In this document: positions 33,196 through 40,972 of the stretch, piece by piece | Position numbering within the stretch: the stretch's first letter is position 1 | Layout of the letters: every line of letters begins with the position of its first letter | NCBI GenBank assembly: GCA_013203625.1 | Contig: JABMPX010000002.1 | Span: forward strand, 1 to 41,038 | Source: Parcubacteria group bacterium | GTDB taxonomy: Bacteria; Patescibacteriota; Minisyncoccia; Portnoybacterales; UBA2143 | DNA: 41,038 bases | Direction of reading: 5' to 3' | Notes under the pieces: model-generated | What the model saw: only the letters and a program-made list of their open reading frames with translations | What the model was told of the DNA's origin: nothing | Databases searched by the model: none | Translations under genes and position numbers: made by a program

Positions 33196-35322
33196 TTATT
33201 TCTCTTCTCCTATAATCTTCTCTGCCACATTTTTTGGCACTTCAGCATAATGGCCAAATTCCATTGTAAAATTAGCTCGTCCTTGAGTTATTGACCTTAG
33301 CTGTGTTGCATAGCCAAACATGCCAGATAAAGGAACTTGTGCATTAATAACTTTAACTTTATTCATTTCTTCTCCTCTATCTTCCATTTCTTCAATTTTC
33401 CCACGTTTTGAACTTAAATCGCCGATAACATCTCCCATAAATTGTTCTGGAGTAATCACTTGCAGTTTCATAATTGGTTCTAAGAGAATTGGATTAGCTT
33501 GTTTAAATGCTTTCTGCAGAGCAATTGAACCAGCGATTTTAAAAGCTGATTCAGAGGAATCCACATCATGGAAAGATCCGTCATAAAGAGTTGTTTTAAT
33601 ATCGACCACTGGGTACCCAGCTAGAATACCTTTGCTCATTGCCTCTTTAATTCCTTTTTCCACAGCTGGAATGTATTCCTGCGGGATAACTCCTCCTTTA
33701 ATCGCATCAACAAATTCAAATCCTTTGCCTTGTTCCTGTGATTCAACTCGCAGCCAAACATGGCCGTATTGGCCGCGTCCGCCGCTCTGCTTAATATATT
33801 TTCCTTCAGCTTCTGCTGTATCCTTAATTGTTTCTTTATAAGCCACTTGCGGCTGGCCAATGTTCGCTTCTACTTTAAATTCTCTTAACATCCGATCAAC
33901 AAGAACTTCTAAATGCAGTTCTCCCATGCCGGAAATAATTGTTTGTCCTGTTTCTAAGTCTCCCTTGATTTTAAAAGTAGGATCTTCTTCAGCCAGTCGT
34001 TTCAAAGCCAAGCCCATTTTTTCCTGGTCAGCTTTTGTTTTTGGCTCAATAGCAATAGAAATAACTGGTTCTGGAAAAATTATTTTTTCTAAAATAACTG
34101 GATAATCTGGATCAGTTAAGGTATCGCCAGTAGTTGTGCTTTTTAACCCAACTACTGCAACAATATCACCAGCATAAATTTCTTTAATTTCTTCTCGCTT
34201 ATTAGAATGCATTCTTAAAACTCTGCCAACTCTCTCTTTATCCCCTGTACTTGAATTCAAAACATATGAACCGCTTGCTAAGGTACCAGAGTATAATCTT
34301 AAATAAGCCAATTGACCAACAAAAGGATCAGTAGCTACTTTAAAAACTAAAGCGGAAAACGATTCATCATCTTTACTTTCTTTGATTATTTTTTTTGTTT
34401 CGTCTTTTGGATCAAATCCTTGTACAGGAGGCATGTCAATTGGAGACGGCAAATAATCAATAACAGCATCTAATAAAAGCTGAATGCCTTTATTCTTTAA
34501 AGCAGAACCGCAGAAAACAGGAACTAGTTTATAATCAATAACTGCTTTGCGCAAAACTCGTCTTAAATCCTCTTCTTTAATTTCTTTATCATTTAAGTAC
34601 GCTTCTGTCAACTTCTCGTCCTGTTCAGCAATTTTCTCAATTAATTTTTCCCTATAATCCTTACTCTGTTTTTTTAATTCTTCAGGAATTTCTTCTTCAG
34701 TCATGTCTTGGCCATAGTCACCAGCAAATTTATACGCTTTCATTTTAATTAAATCAATTACTCCTTCATGCTTGTCTTCTAATCCAATAGGAATTTGCAT
34801 GGCTATTGCTTTTGGAGTTAGCCGTTCCCAGATTGATTTCAAGCTCGTTTCAAAATTAGCGCCGGTCCTGTCTAATTTATTAATAAGACAGATACGAGGC
34901 ACTTTGAATTTATCTGCCTGATGCCAAACTGTTTCTGATTGCGGTTCTACTCCAGCTACTCCGTCAAAAACAACTACTGCCCCGTCAAGAACCCTTAAGG
35001 AACGCTGGACTTCAACCGTGAAATCAATATGGCCAGGCGTATCAATTATATTAATCTTATGTTCATTCTCTTTGTTAGTCTCTTTAGATAAATATCCCCT
35101 AGGAGTCCAAAAACAAGTTGTGGCTGCAGAAGTAATAGTAATTCCTCGTTCTCTTTCTTGTTCCATCCAGTCCATAATTGCTTCTCCTTCGTGAACTTCG
35201 CCGATTTTATGAGAGATTCCAGTATAAAAAAGAACCCGTTCAGTTACGGTTGTTTTACCGGCGTCTATATGGGCAATAATGCCAATATCTCTTATTTTTT
35301 CAATAGGATACTCTCGTGCCAT
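33196..35322 (-). CDS. fusA: Elongation factor G
   Basis: A 708-aa translocation GTPase. G1 is [19 protein letters not shown], then [15 protein letters not shown] (switch I), [20 protein letters not shown] (G3) and [10 protein letters not shown] (G4). The [20 protein letters not shown] stretch and the domain IV loop [14 protein letters not shown] are present, and [20 protein letters not shown] is in domain IV. Length is typical (704). 9 bp after rpsG. Confidence 0.98.
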   Translation of the reverse strand: MAREYPIEKIRDIGIIAHIDAGKTTVTERVLFYTGISHKIGEVHEGEAIMDWMEQERERGITITSAATTCFWTPRGYLSKETNKENEHKINIIDTPGHIDFTVEVQRSLRVLDGAVVVFDGVAGVEPQSETVWHQADKFKVPRICLINKLDRTGANFETSLKSIWERLTPKAIAMQIPIGLEDKHEGVIDLIKMKAYKFAGDYGQDMTEEEIPEELKKQSKDYREKLIEKIAEQDEKLTEAYLNDKEIKEEDLRRVLRKAVIDYKLVPVFCGSALKNKGIQLLLDAVIDYLPSPIDMPPVQGFDPKDETKKIIKESKDDESFSALVFKVATDPFVGQLAYLRLYSGTLASGSYVLNSSTGDKERVGRVLRMHSNKREEIKEIYAGDIVAVVGLKSTTTGDTLTDPDYPVILEKIIFPEPVISIAIEPKTKADQEKMGLALKRLAEEDPTFKIKGDLETGQTIISGMGELHLEVLVDRMLREFKVEANIGQPQVAYKETIKDTAEAEGKYIKQSGGRGQYGHVWLRVESQEQGKGFEFVDAIKGGVIPQEYIPAVEKGIKEAMSKGILAGYPVVDIKTTLYDGSFHDVDSSESAFKIAGSIALQKAFKQANPILLEPIMKLQVITPEQFMGDVIGDLSSKRGKIEEMEDRGEEMNKVKVINAQVPLSGMFGYATQLRSITQGRANFTMEFGHYAEVPKNVAEKIIGEEK

Positions 35323-35331
35323 ATAATTAAA

Positions 35332-35802
35332 TTACCAAGAAAAGTGAGCAAAGGCTTTATTAGCGTCAGCCATTCTATGCGTATCTTCTTTTTTCTTTAC
35401 GGCTTCGCCTGTGTTTTTAGAAGCATTAAGCAATTCCTCAGCAAGTTTTTGAGCCATTGGCTTTCCTTTTTTTGACCTTGCAATCTGAATAATCCACCGT
35501 ATGGCTAAAGTGGTCTTTCTATCGCCACGCACTTCGCGAGGTATTTGATAATGGGCTCCTCCAACTCTCCGTGATTTCACTTCTACTAATGGAGAAACAT
35601 TTTTGATTGCTTGATCAAACACTTCTAAGGGATCTTTCCCTTTTACAGATTTCTCTATTATTTTAAAAGCATCATAAAATACTCTTTGAGCAACTGATTT
35701 TTTTCCGTCTTTTAATAAATAGTTAATAAACTTAGCAACTAAAGTGCTATTATATTTAGTATCTGGGATAATTGTCTTTTTTATTTTTCTTTTTCTACGC
35801 AT
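35332..35802 (-). CDS. rpsG: 30S ribosomal protein S7
   Basis: A 156-aa primary assembly protein for the 30S head. It has the N-terminal basic region (MRRKRKIKKTIIPDTKYNST), FINYLLKDGKKSVAQRVFYD, the signature NVSPLVEVKSRRVGGAHYQI, and the beta-hairpin region PREVRGDRKTTLAIRWI. It is separated from rpsL by 57 bp that are almost all palindromic repeat copy 3. Confidence 0.98.
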   Translation of the reverse strand: MRRKRKIKKTIIPDTKYNSTLVAKFINYLLKDGKKSVAQRVFYDAFKIIEKSVKGKDPLEVFDQAIKNVSPLVEVKSRRVGGAHYQIPREVRGDRKTTLAIRWIIQIARSKKGKPMAQKLAEELLNASKNTGEAVKKKEDTHRMADANKAFAHFSW

Positions 35803-35814
35803 AGTATTAGTTTA

Positions 35815-35874
35815 AAGGACAGTCCTTAAAATTACGTCCTTATTCACAAGGACGTCATTTTAAGGACTGTCCTT
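35815..35874. repeat. 60-bp palindromic repeat, copy 3, with compensatory change
   Basis: Same architecture as the copies at 11321 and 13110, with identical outer arms. The inner stem is ACGTCCTT / AAGGACGT instead of ACATCCTT / AAGGATGT, so both partners of one base pair changed together. One loop base also differs. It overlaps the rpsL 3' end (Lys-Asp-Ser-Pro-stop) and fills the rpsL-rpsG gap. Confidence 0.97.
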
Positions 35875-36354
35875 TGTTTCAGGACTTGAAGATTCTGATT
35901 CAGTTGTCTCAGCTTTTCCCCCTGCTCCTTCTTTTTTAACTGCTCCTTCTTGTTTTTTAGTTCCATAACGGCTTCTTTTCTGCTTGCGTCCATCTACTCC
36001 TTCTGTATCTAAGACCCCTCTAACTACATGATAGCGCACTCCAGGCAAATCTTTAACACGGCCACCGCGAATTAAAACAACTGAATGCTCTTGCAAGTTA
36101 TGCCCTTCGCCAGGAATATATGCAGTTACTTCCATTCCATTAGTCAATCTGACCCTAGCAACTTTCCGTAAGGCCGAGTTTGGTTTTTTAGGAGTCATTG
36201 TGTGTACTTTTAAGCAAACGCCTCGCTTAAAAGGAGAAGGCGTTCTTTTGGGTCTATTTTTTAATGAATTAAAACTTTTCCAAAGGGCTGGTGCTTTTGG
36301 TTTTTTCTTTGAAATTTTTCTTGGTTTTTTAATTAATTGATGAATAGTCGGCAT
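35860..36354 (-). CDS. rpsL: 30S ribosomal protein S12 with C-terminal extension
   Basis: A 164-aa decoding-centre protein. The core is normal: [60 protein letters not shown], and the terminal RSRYGTKK. Lys is present at the PKKPNSA position altered in streptomycin resistance. After residue 135 come about 28 extra residues rich in Glu, Ser and Gly, ending PETKDSP. The final KDSP and the stop codon come from an arm of the palindromic repeat. First gene of the str operon. Confidence 0.98.
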   Translation of the reverse strand: MPTIHQLIKKPRKISKKKPKAPALWKSFNSLKNRPKRTPSPFKRGVCLKVHTMTPKKPNSALRKVARVRLTNGMEVTAYIPGEGHNLQEHSVVLIRGGRVKDLPGVRYHVVRGVLDTEGVDGRKQKRSRYGTKKQEGAVKKEGAGGKAETTESESSSPETKDSP

Positions 36355-36365
36355 TTTTTTAAAGT

Positions 36366-36400
36366 AAAAAAATAATCTACTTACTTAAAATAGCAGATTA
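36366..36400 (-). terminator. Terminator of mscS overlapping the str-operon promoter
   Basis: The minus-strand stem is TAATCTGCT / AGTAGATTA (one G-T pair) with a 10-nt loop, followed by seven T (36372-36366). It would end transcripts coming from mscS. The str promoter -10 lies inside the 5' arm and loop. Confidence 0.65.
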
Positions 36401-36415
36401 CTATAATAGTGTCAA
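36387..36415 (-). promoter_or_regulatory. str/S10/spc operon promoter
   Basis: On the minus strand: a perfect TTGACA (36415-36410), 17-nt spacer, TATTTT (36392-36387) preceded by TGC (extended -10). The predicted leader to rpsL is about 25 nt. The only consensus -35 I found, fitting for a highly expressed operon. Confidence 0.75.
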
Positions 36416-36423
36416 ACAGAATA

Positions 36424-37278
36424 TTATTTTGCCTGATGGATGACTCTTTGAGGAAAAGGGATTTCAATGCCTTCTCTGTCAAAGGCAATTTTAAGCTGTT
36501 TTCTTAACTCACCAAGCACTACCCACTGTTCCAATGGCTTAACCTCTCCTGATATTTTAATAATTACTGATGAATCAGCAAAATCATCAATTCTAACAAA
36601 CTCTGGCGCTTTAATAATTTTGTCTTTCCATTCTGAATCTTTAGCTATTTCTTCCCCAACTTGATTAACTACTTTAATTACCTTTTCTATATCAGTATCA
36701 TAAGCAATGCCTATCTTCATATTAACTCTGGCAAATTCTTTGGACAAATTAGATGCAATTTTTATCTCTCCATTTGGGATATGATGAACAGTGCCGTCTA
36801 TGTCGCGCAAAATAGTCATTCTTAAATTAATATTCTCTACTGTTCCTGCTATATCTCCAATTTTGACTACATCGCCTATTCTGTACTGATTTTCTAGAAT
36901 AATAAAAAGGCCGGTAAAGAAATCACGGATAATATATTGGGCGCCAAAACCGATTGCCAAGCCAAATACTCCAGCTCCAGCTAATAAAGGACCAATATTA
37001 ACTCCTAATTCTGAAACAACCATTAGAATTACTGCTGCCCAGATAATAACTTTTACTGTTCCCTCAAAAACACCAATCAAAGTATCCTCTCTTTTCTTTT
37101 CTTCCGCTGGAGATAAGGATCCTTTGGAAACAATCGCTTTTCTAATAATCCTATCAATCATTGCTCCGGCAAAATAACGGACAATAAAAGCGCCGACAAG
37201 AATAACAATAATTCTTATGCCATGAGCAAAAAACCAAGGGGTTATGCTGTTTATAATGTTTTGTAAAAACTCCTGCAT
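36424..37278 (-). CDS. mscS: MscS-type small mechanosensitive channel
   Basis: A 284-aa membrane protein that relieves osmotic pressure. Three hydrophobic helices come first, including the pore-lining Gly/Ala-rich TM3 (LLAGAGVFGLAIGFGAQYII). The cytoplasmic beta-domain has ENQYRIGDVVKIGDIAGTVE, NLRMTILRDIDGTVHHIPNG and the start of the vestibule (IGIAYDTDIEKVIKVV). Length equals E. coli MscS (286). I chose ATG 37278; the frame is open upstream to 37395 but lacks family similarity there and would cross the promoter. The ATG is 6 nt after a -10 box (leaderless type). Confidence 0.95.
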   Translation of the reverse strand: MQEFLQNIINSITPWFFAHGIRIIVILVGAFIVRYFAGAMIDRIIRKAIVSKGSLSPAEEKKREDTLIGVFEGTVKVIIWAAVILMVVSELGVNIGPLLAGAGVFGLAIGFGAQYIIRDFFTGLFIILENQYRIGDVVKIGDIAGTVENINLRMTILRDIDGTVHHIPNGEIKIASNLSKEFARVNMKIGIAYDTDIEKVIKVVNQVGEEIAKDSEWKDKIIKAPEFVRIDDFADSSVIIKISGEVKPLEQWVVLGELRKQLKIAFDREGIEIPFPQRVIHQAK

Positions 37279-37284
37279 AGATTT

Positions 37285-37313
37285 ATAATACCAGTATAAC
37301 AGATTTTTATAAA
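37285..37313 (-). promoter_or_regulatory. mscS promoter, leaderless type
   Basis: On the minus strand: TTTATA (37313-37308), 17-nt spacer, TATTAT (37290-37285), 6 nt to the ATG. Confidence 0.5.
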
Positions 37314-37354
37314 AAGAAAAGATCTGCTTTTTTAAATCAAGGTGGAATAAAAGA

Positions 37355-37416
37355 TATGAGCCCGTTCTAAAAAAAGAAACGGGCCCAGTTTGCAAAATCT
37401 ATTAGTACGGCTCATA
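37355..37416 (-). other. Overlapping inverted repeats after guaA
   Basis: TATGAGCC (37355-37362) pairs with GGCTCATA (37409-37416). A competing hairpin pairs GCCCGTT (37360-37366) with AACGGGC (37378-37384). The two stems share three bases, so they are mutually exclusive. The position just past the guaA stop suggests 3'-end formation, but no T-run follows the stem. Confidence 0.5.
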
Positions 37417-37420
37417 AGAA

Positions 37421-38389
37421 CTAAATGGCCTCTATGGTCGAAGGCGGCTTAGGCGCCTCATTAAAGGTCACACTAACCACGCTGGGAATTGCATCTATAA
37501 CCTCTTTGACCAGTATTTGTTTTACCCATTGCTGTAGATTTGTCGGTTGAGCTGTTCTTGCATCAACGCTTTCCCAGCATCTAACTTCAATTTGCTGGCC
37601 AAAAACCCTCTTGTTGTTTTTCATTCCAGTTACTTTATCTTCGTGCAAAATAGCCAGGTATTGAAAAGCGTTCGTGAATTCTAATGCTTCCTCAACAATC
37701 TCTGTGGCCTTCCTGACTATCTCCACCTTTTCGAAGGTCACTTCGCCGATTATCCGAGTAGCCAGCCCTGGGCCAGGAAAGGGTATCCTGTTATAAGCTG
37801 ATTCAGGCAACCCCAATGCGGCTGCAACTTTTCGCACTCCATCCTTGCGAAGTTGAACAAGAGGTTCAATTATTTTATACCCGAATTCCTTTTGAGGATC
37901 GATTCCTAACTGTTCAAAAACATTATGTTGTCTTTTAATGCCTGCTACCGTCTCATCGACATCAGTCAAAATAGTTCCTTGCAAGAGAAACTTAGCGCCA
38001 CTTTCCTCTACCAAATTGCCAAAAACTTTCTTATAGAAAGTTTGAGTGACTGCCTCTCTTTTTTCTTCAGGGTCAATAATGCCCTCAAGAGCATTAAAAA
38101 ACTCTTCTTGGGCATCGACTATCTCAATAGGAATACCCAACCCCTCAAAAAGAGAAGCCACTTGTTGAGACTCATCTTGTCTCATTAGGCCATTTTCAAT
38201 GAAAAAGGTTTTGAGTTTATTGCCCAGTGCCCTGTGACCAAGCATGGTCACGGCAGAGGAATCGACTCCGCCAGATAGAGCATTGATAGCCAAACCATCA
38301 CCAACTGTTTCTGATATTTCTCTTGTTTTAATTCTGATAAACGCCCCTGGTGTATTCAAAACTCCTATCATAATCTCTTGTATCGCCAT
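37421..38389 (-). CDS. guaA: GMP synthase ATP-pyrophosphatase subunit (stand-alone)
   Basis: A 322-aa enzyme part that converts XMP to GMP using ATP and ammonia. The PP-loop is SGGVDSSAV (39-47), followed by the XMP-binding region FPGPGLATRIIGEV and the GMP-synthetase C-terminal dimerisation domain (VRCWESVDARTAQPTNLQQW). The N-terminal glutamine amidotransferase domain of ordinary GuaA (525 aa) is missing; no separate glutaminase is in the window. Two Shine-Dalgarno sequences precede it: GAGGAGGT (near 38398-38406), positioned for the ATG, and AAGGAGGT about 40 nt further upstream with no start codon after it. G/C-ending codons are more frequent than in the neighbours. Confidence 0.93.
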   Translation of the reverse strand: MAIQEIMIGVLNTPGAFIRIKTREISETVGDGLAINALSGGVDSSAVTMLGHRALGNKLKTFFIENGLMRQDESQQVASLFEGLGIPIEIVDAQEEFFNALEGIIDPEEKREAVTQTFYKKVFGNLVEESGAKFLLQGTILTDVDETVAGIKRQHNVFEQLGIDPQKEFGYKIIEPLVQLRKDGVRKVAAALGLPESAYNRIPFPGPGLATRIIGEVTFEKVEIVRKATEIVEEALEFTNAFQYLAILHEDKVTGMKNNKRVFGQQIEVRCWESVDARTAQPTNLQQWVKQILVKEVIDAIPSVVSVTFNEAPKPPSTIEAI

Positions 38390-38456
38390 ACTAATTACCT
38401 CCTCTCAAAAAACTATTAAAATATTTAATTGTTAAGCTAACCTCCTTTTTACTTAC

Positions 38457-38484
38457 ATCTTACTAACATATCTAAAAAAGTCAA
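38457..38484 (-). promoter_or_regulatory. guaA promoter
   Basis: On the minus strand: TTGACT (38484-38479), 16-nt spacer, TAAGAT (38462-38457). The leader is about 60 nt and contains both Shine-Dalgarno-like sequences. Confidence 0.45.
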
Positions 38485-38565
38485 CCAAAAAAACAACCTA
38501 TTAAAAAAGCCATGCTTCTAAGAAATCCAAAAAGATGGACAGGCAGATAAACAAACTAAAACAAA

Positions 38566-38588
38566 AAAACCGCCAGTATGGCGGTTTT
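38566..38588. terminator. Terminator of the 165-aa gene
   Basis: Stem AAAACCGCC / GGCGGTTTT with loop AGTAT. On the minus strand it ends in a T-run continuing past the stem, 26 nt after the stop at 38615. Confidence 0.85.
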
Positions 38589-38614
38589 CATAAAAATACT
38601 CAATAAATATTATG

Positions 38615-39112
38615 TTATGGATCAATAATTTTATGATTGCATTTACGATTTTTTTGATTCTGTTGTGAATTTGAGATAATCTCAACATAAAGACCTTTTT
38701 TCCAAAGAATATCTCTAACATAACAAGATATCGTAGAATAATCTGATGCTGCTATATTCAATGGTAAATTTAAAAAATATATATTATCAGAAGAAGTTTC
38801 TGATGTTATCCCTGTACTTAAAATTTCTTTTTTTATCTCAGATTCAGAATATATTAAATTTTCCTGTTCATCAGGGACAACCCAATCTTTTACTTTCAAA
38901 GCAGTAAAGCGAACTGATTCAATATCGTTTTGTCCATTAGTAGTAATACTTTCAATTACTGACTTACTAGATGATTCAAAAGAAGAACCATCATAAGAAC
39001 ATGTATCTAATTCAAGAATTACACCAATTGTATCGTCTTCTTGATGTAATGATCCCATGTCAGAATTATCTATAAATGTTTTTGAATTTTTTAAATAATA
39101 AATTTTTTCCAT
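38615..39112 (-). CDS. 165-aa protein of unknown function
   Basis: No family recognised. Acidic and Ser/Thr-rich (SYDGSSFESSSKSVIES, GITSETSSDN), with no membrane segment or signal peptide, and a basic C-terminus (NQKNRKCNHK). Three Cys residues are scattered. It has a well-formed unit of its own: a promoter (39119-39147) whose -10 is exactly 6 nt before the ATG, and a terminator at 38566-38588. An overlapping 67-aa frame (38518-38721) is less likely because it reads through that terminator. Confidence 0.7.
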   Translation of the reverse strand: MEKIYYLKNSKTFIDNSDMGSLHQEDDTIGVILELDTCSYDGSSFESSSKSVIESITTNGQNDIESVRFTALKVKDWVVPDEQENLIYSESEIKKEILSTGITSETSSDNIYFLNLPLNIAASDYSTISCYVRDILWKKGLYVEIISNSQQNQKNRKCNHKIIDP

Positions 39113-39118
39113 ATTGAA

Positions 39119-39147
39119 ATAATATCAGATTATAATTCTTGGGTCAA
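39119..39147 (-). promoter_or_regulatory. Promoter of the 165-aa gene, leaderless type
   Basis: On the minus strand: TTGACC (39147-39142), 17-nt spacer, TATTAT (39124-39119) preceded by TGA (extended -10), then 6 nt to the ATG at 39112. Confidence 0.7.
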
Positions 39148-39178
39148 GTAAAGCAAGCAACTTAATTTAATTATAAGT

Positions 39179-39844
39179 TTAATTTATTTTAGCTATTTTT
39201 TTAAATTTATTACCAACCATTGAAACCGTTATTTTAGAAATATCCAAAACTGGCGCTAAATCCTTAAAATATTGATTCGGCTTAGAAACATGACCTTCTC
39301 CCTGAAATCTTTTAAGAAACGCATCTCTTTTAACTTCATAATCAGCATCACTTATTGCCTCTTTTGCAATTTGACCAAGAAAATATTGAGTAGATTCTAA
39401 CTTTTTTCTTATTTGGCTACACAATGCTTCTTTAATTTCATTCACTGCTTGTTCTGCTAATGTGCATTTAGAATAAAAATCATTAATTAAATCCAATTCA
39501 TCTCTATCAAAATCTCTTACAAAAAGATGATTATATTTTATCCAACTATTTACGGGCAAAATAAATATCTTTCTTATTTCATCTGTTGGTCCCATTCCTC
39601 TAATTTGTTCTAATCCTTTTTCTGCATTTCTCATTTCAGTAAGGATAATATTTGCCGCCTCTCTTTTATGGTCTTCTTGCTTCTTAAGATATAAATAAAT
39701 AGCAAAACTACCTACAAGTAATGTTATTAAAGGAACAAACCAACCCGAATTTATTAAGCCAGGATAAAAAGATTCCAGAATAAGAGAAATTCCAATAATA
39801 ATTGCGTTAAAGATAAAAACTTGAATTATTGGGGTTAATTTCAT
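39179..39844 (-). CDS. Small membrane protein coupled to the SDH-type protease
   Basis: A 221-aa protein with two N-terminal hydrophobic segments at about 5-24 (PIIQVFIFNAIIIGISLILE) and 34-53 (WFVPLITLLVGSFAIYLYLK). A helical cytoplasmic domain rich in Lys and Glu follows (ANIILTEMRNAEKGLEQIR). No family recognised. I chose ATG 39844, 5 bp after the protease stop. A strong Shine-Dalgarno GGAGGT (39857-39852) lies in the protease's last codons at the right distance. A start at 39880 would overlap the protease. Tight coupling suggests a membrane anchor or partner for the protease. Confidence 0.75.
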   Translation of the reverse strand: MKLTPIIQVFIFNAIIIGISLILESFYPGLINSGWFVPLITLLVGSFAIYLYLKKQEDHKREAANIILTEMRNAEKGLEQIRGMGPTDEIRKIFILPVNSWIKYNHLFVRDFDRDELDLINDFYSKCTLAEQAVNEIKEALCSQIRKKLESTQYFLGQIAKEAISDADYEVKRDAFLKRFQGEGHVSKPNQYFKDLAPVLDISKITVSMVGNKFKKIAKIN

Positions 39845-39849
39845 AATCC

Positions 39850-40875
39850 CTACCTCCACCCTTGGCTGATTGCTTTCCAAATCACACGTTCTTGCGGAAT
39901 TTGGATTGGGCCTTGGGGAGTTTGTTGGGTTGTTTGAACTTGACCTTTTTTGTATTCTAAAACTAATTCAAAATAATTACTTAAAGAATCACTCTCCACA
40001 AAAGCAATCTTATAATCCTTCTTATTAACTGCTTGATTATCTCCTATCTCAATCTCCGGATTCCATGTTTTATCAAGTTCCATTTCTTTCTTATATTCCT
40101 CATACAATTCAGTCATTAAATCAGCCAAATCAGAATCAGCTGAATTAACAGTTGTTAATCCTAAATCTTCTTTAGCTTCTTTTCTGCCGATAAAATACTG
40201 ATGAGAGTAAAGTTTTTCAGTAAAATAATCAACAATTTTATCTATTTCTACTTCATTAATCGGCTCTTGATGGCTTTTTAAAAGACGCTTAGCCAAAATA
40301 CGAATTAAATTATGAGTCCGGTTAATATTGCCTAATGCCAAAGGATGAATTTGTGGATTTGCTTCAACAAATTTATTAAAGATTTTAGTTAAATCTTCGT
40401 CATTCTTAATGCCGAATTTATTCTTTGCCAAATCAAAATAAGCCATAACATCTTCAACAGAAATTGGAATCTTGTTTTGAGGATTATTTGGGTCTTGAGG
40501 ATTAAAAATATTAGCTGCTGATGGGTCAATTGGAGAAAGTTCTGAAAGATCGCTCATTATAATTTCATCAGCGCCTAAAGAAATCATTGTTGCGGCGCTA
40601 TGCGCTTTATAAGAAATTAAGACAGAAAATTCCTTGCAATATTCGCGAGCCATAGAAACCAAGCGCCAAGGTACCATCGTATCGCCGCCAGTGCTGTATA
40701 AAAATAAATCAATTTTTTCTGTTTTGCCTATTTTTCTTAAATGACCACTAATTACTGGAACAACATCCATAGCAATTCTCGCATTGACTGGACCTTTTCT
40801 ATCGCTAGTTACATAAGTAATAACTTTTGAATCTCTTCTTTCTTCAATTTTTTTGATTAAATTTTGTGTATTCAT
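39850..40875 (-). CDS. SDH-family Clp-fold serine proteinase
   Basis: A 341-aa soluble member of the serine dehydrogenase proteinase (SDH, SppA/ClpP-like) family. The crotonase-type core has IDLFLYSTGGDTMVPWRLV (oxyanion-loop region), ISYKAHSAATMISLGADEII with likely nucleophile S93, and MSDLSELSPIDPS. The C-terminal third is charged and ends in a beta-rich part (YFELVLEYKKGQVQ). No signal peptide or membrane segment is present, so attachment may come from the coupled membrane protein. The TATTAT box lies 8 nt before the ATG. The family assignment rests on motif recognition. Confidence 0.85.
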   Translation of the reverse strand: MNTQNLIKKIEERRDSKVITYVTSDRKGPVNARIAMDVVPVISGHLRKIGKTEKIDLFLYSTGGDTMVPWRLVSMAREYCKEFSVLISYKAHSAATMISLGADEIIMSDLSELSPIDPSAANIFNPQDPNNPQNKIPISVEDVMAYFDLAKNKFGIKNDEDLTKIFNKFVEANPQIHPLALGNINRTHNLIRILAKRLLKSHQEPINEVEIDKIVDYFTEKLYSHQYFIGRKEAKEDLGLTTVNSADSDLADLMTELYEEYKKEMELDKTWNPEIEIGDNQAVNKKDYKIAFVESDSLSNYFELVLEYKKGQVQTTQQTPQGPIQIPQERVIWKAISQGWR

Positions 40876-40883
40876 ATGTTCTT

Positions 40884-40911
40884 ATAATAACACTTTTTTT
40901 ATTATATTCAA
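40884..40911 (-). promoter_or_regulatory. Promoter of the SDH-type protease, near-leaderless
   Basis: On the minus strand: TTGAAT (40911-40906), 16-nt spacer, TATTAT (40889-40884), 8 nt to the ATG at 40875. Confidence 0.5.
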
Positions 40912-40972
40912 GGTTTATTGGTAATGTGTACACACATATTGCACTTTTAAATAAATGGTATCATTAGGGCAT

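Noticed and set aside
38518-38721. A 67-aa minus-strand frame overlapping the end of the 165-aa gene
   Set aside because: It reads through the terminator at 38566-38588, has no ribosome-binding site or promoter, and its composition looks random.
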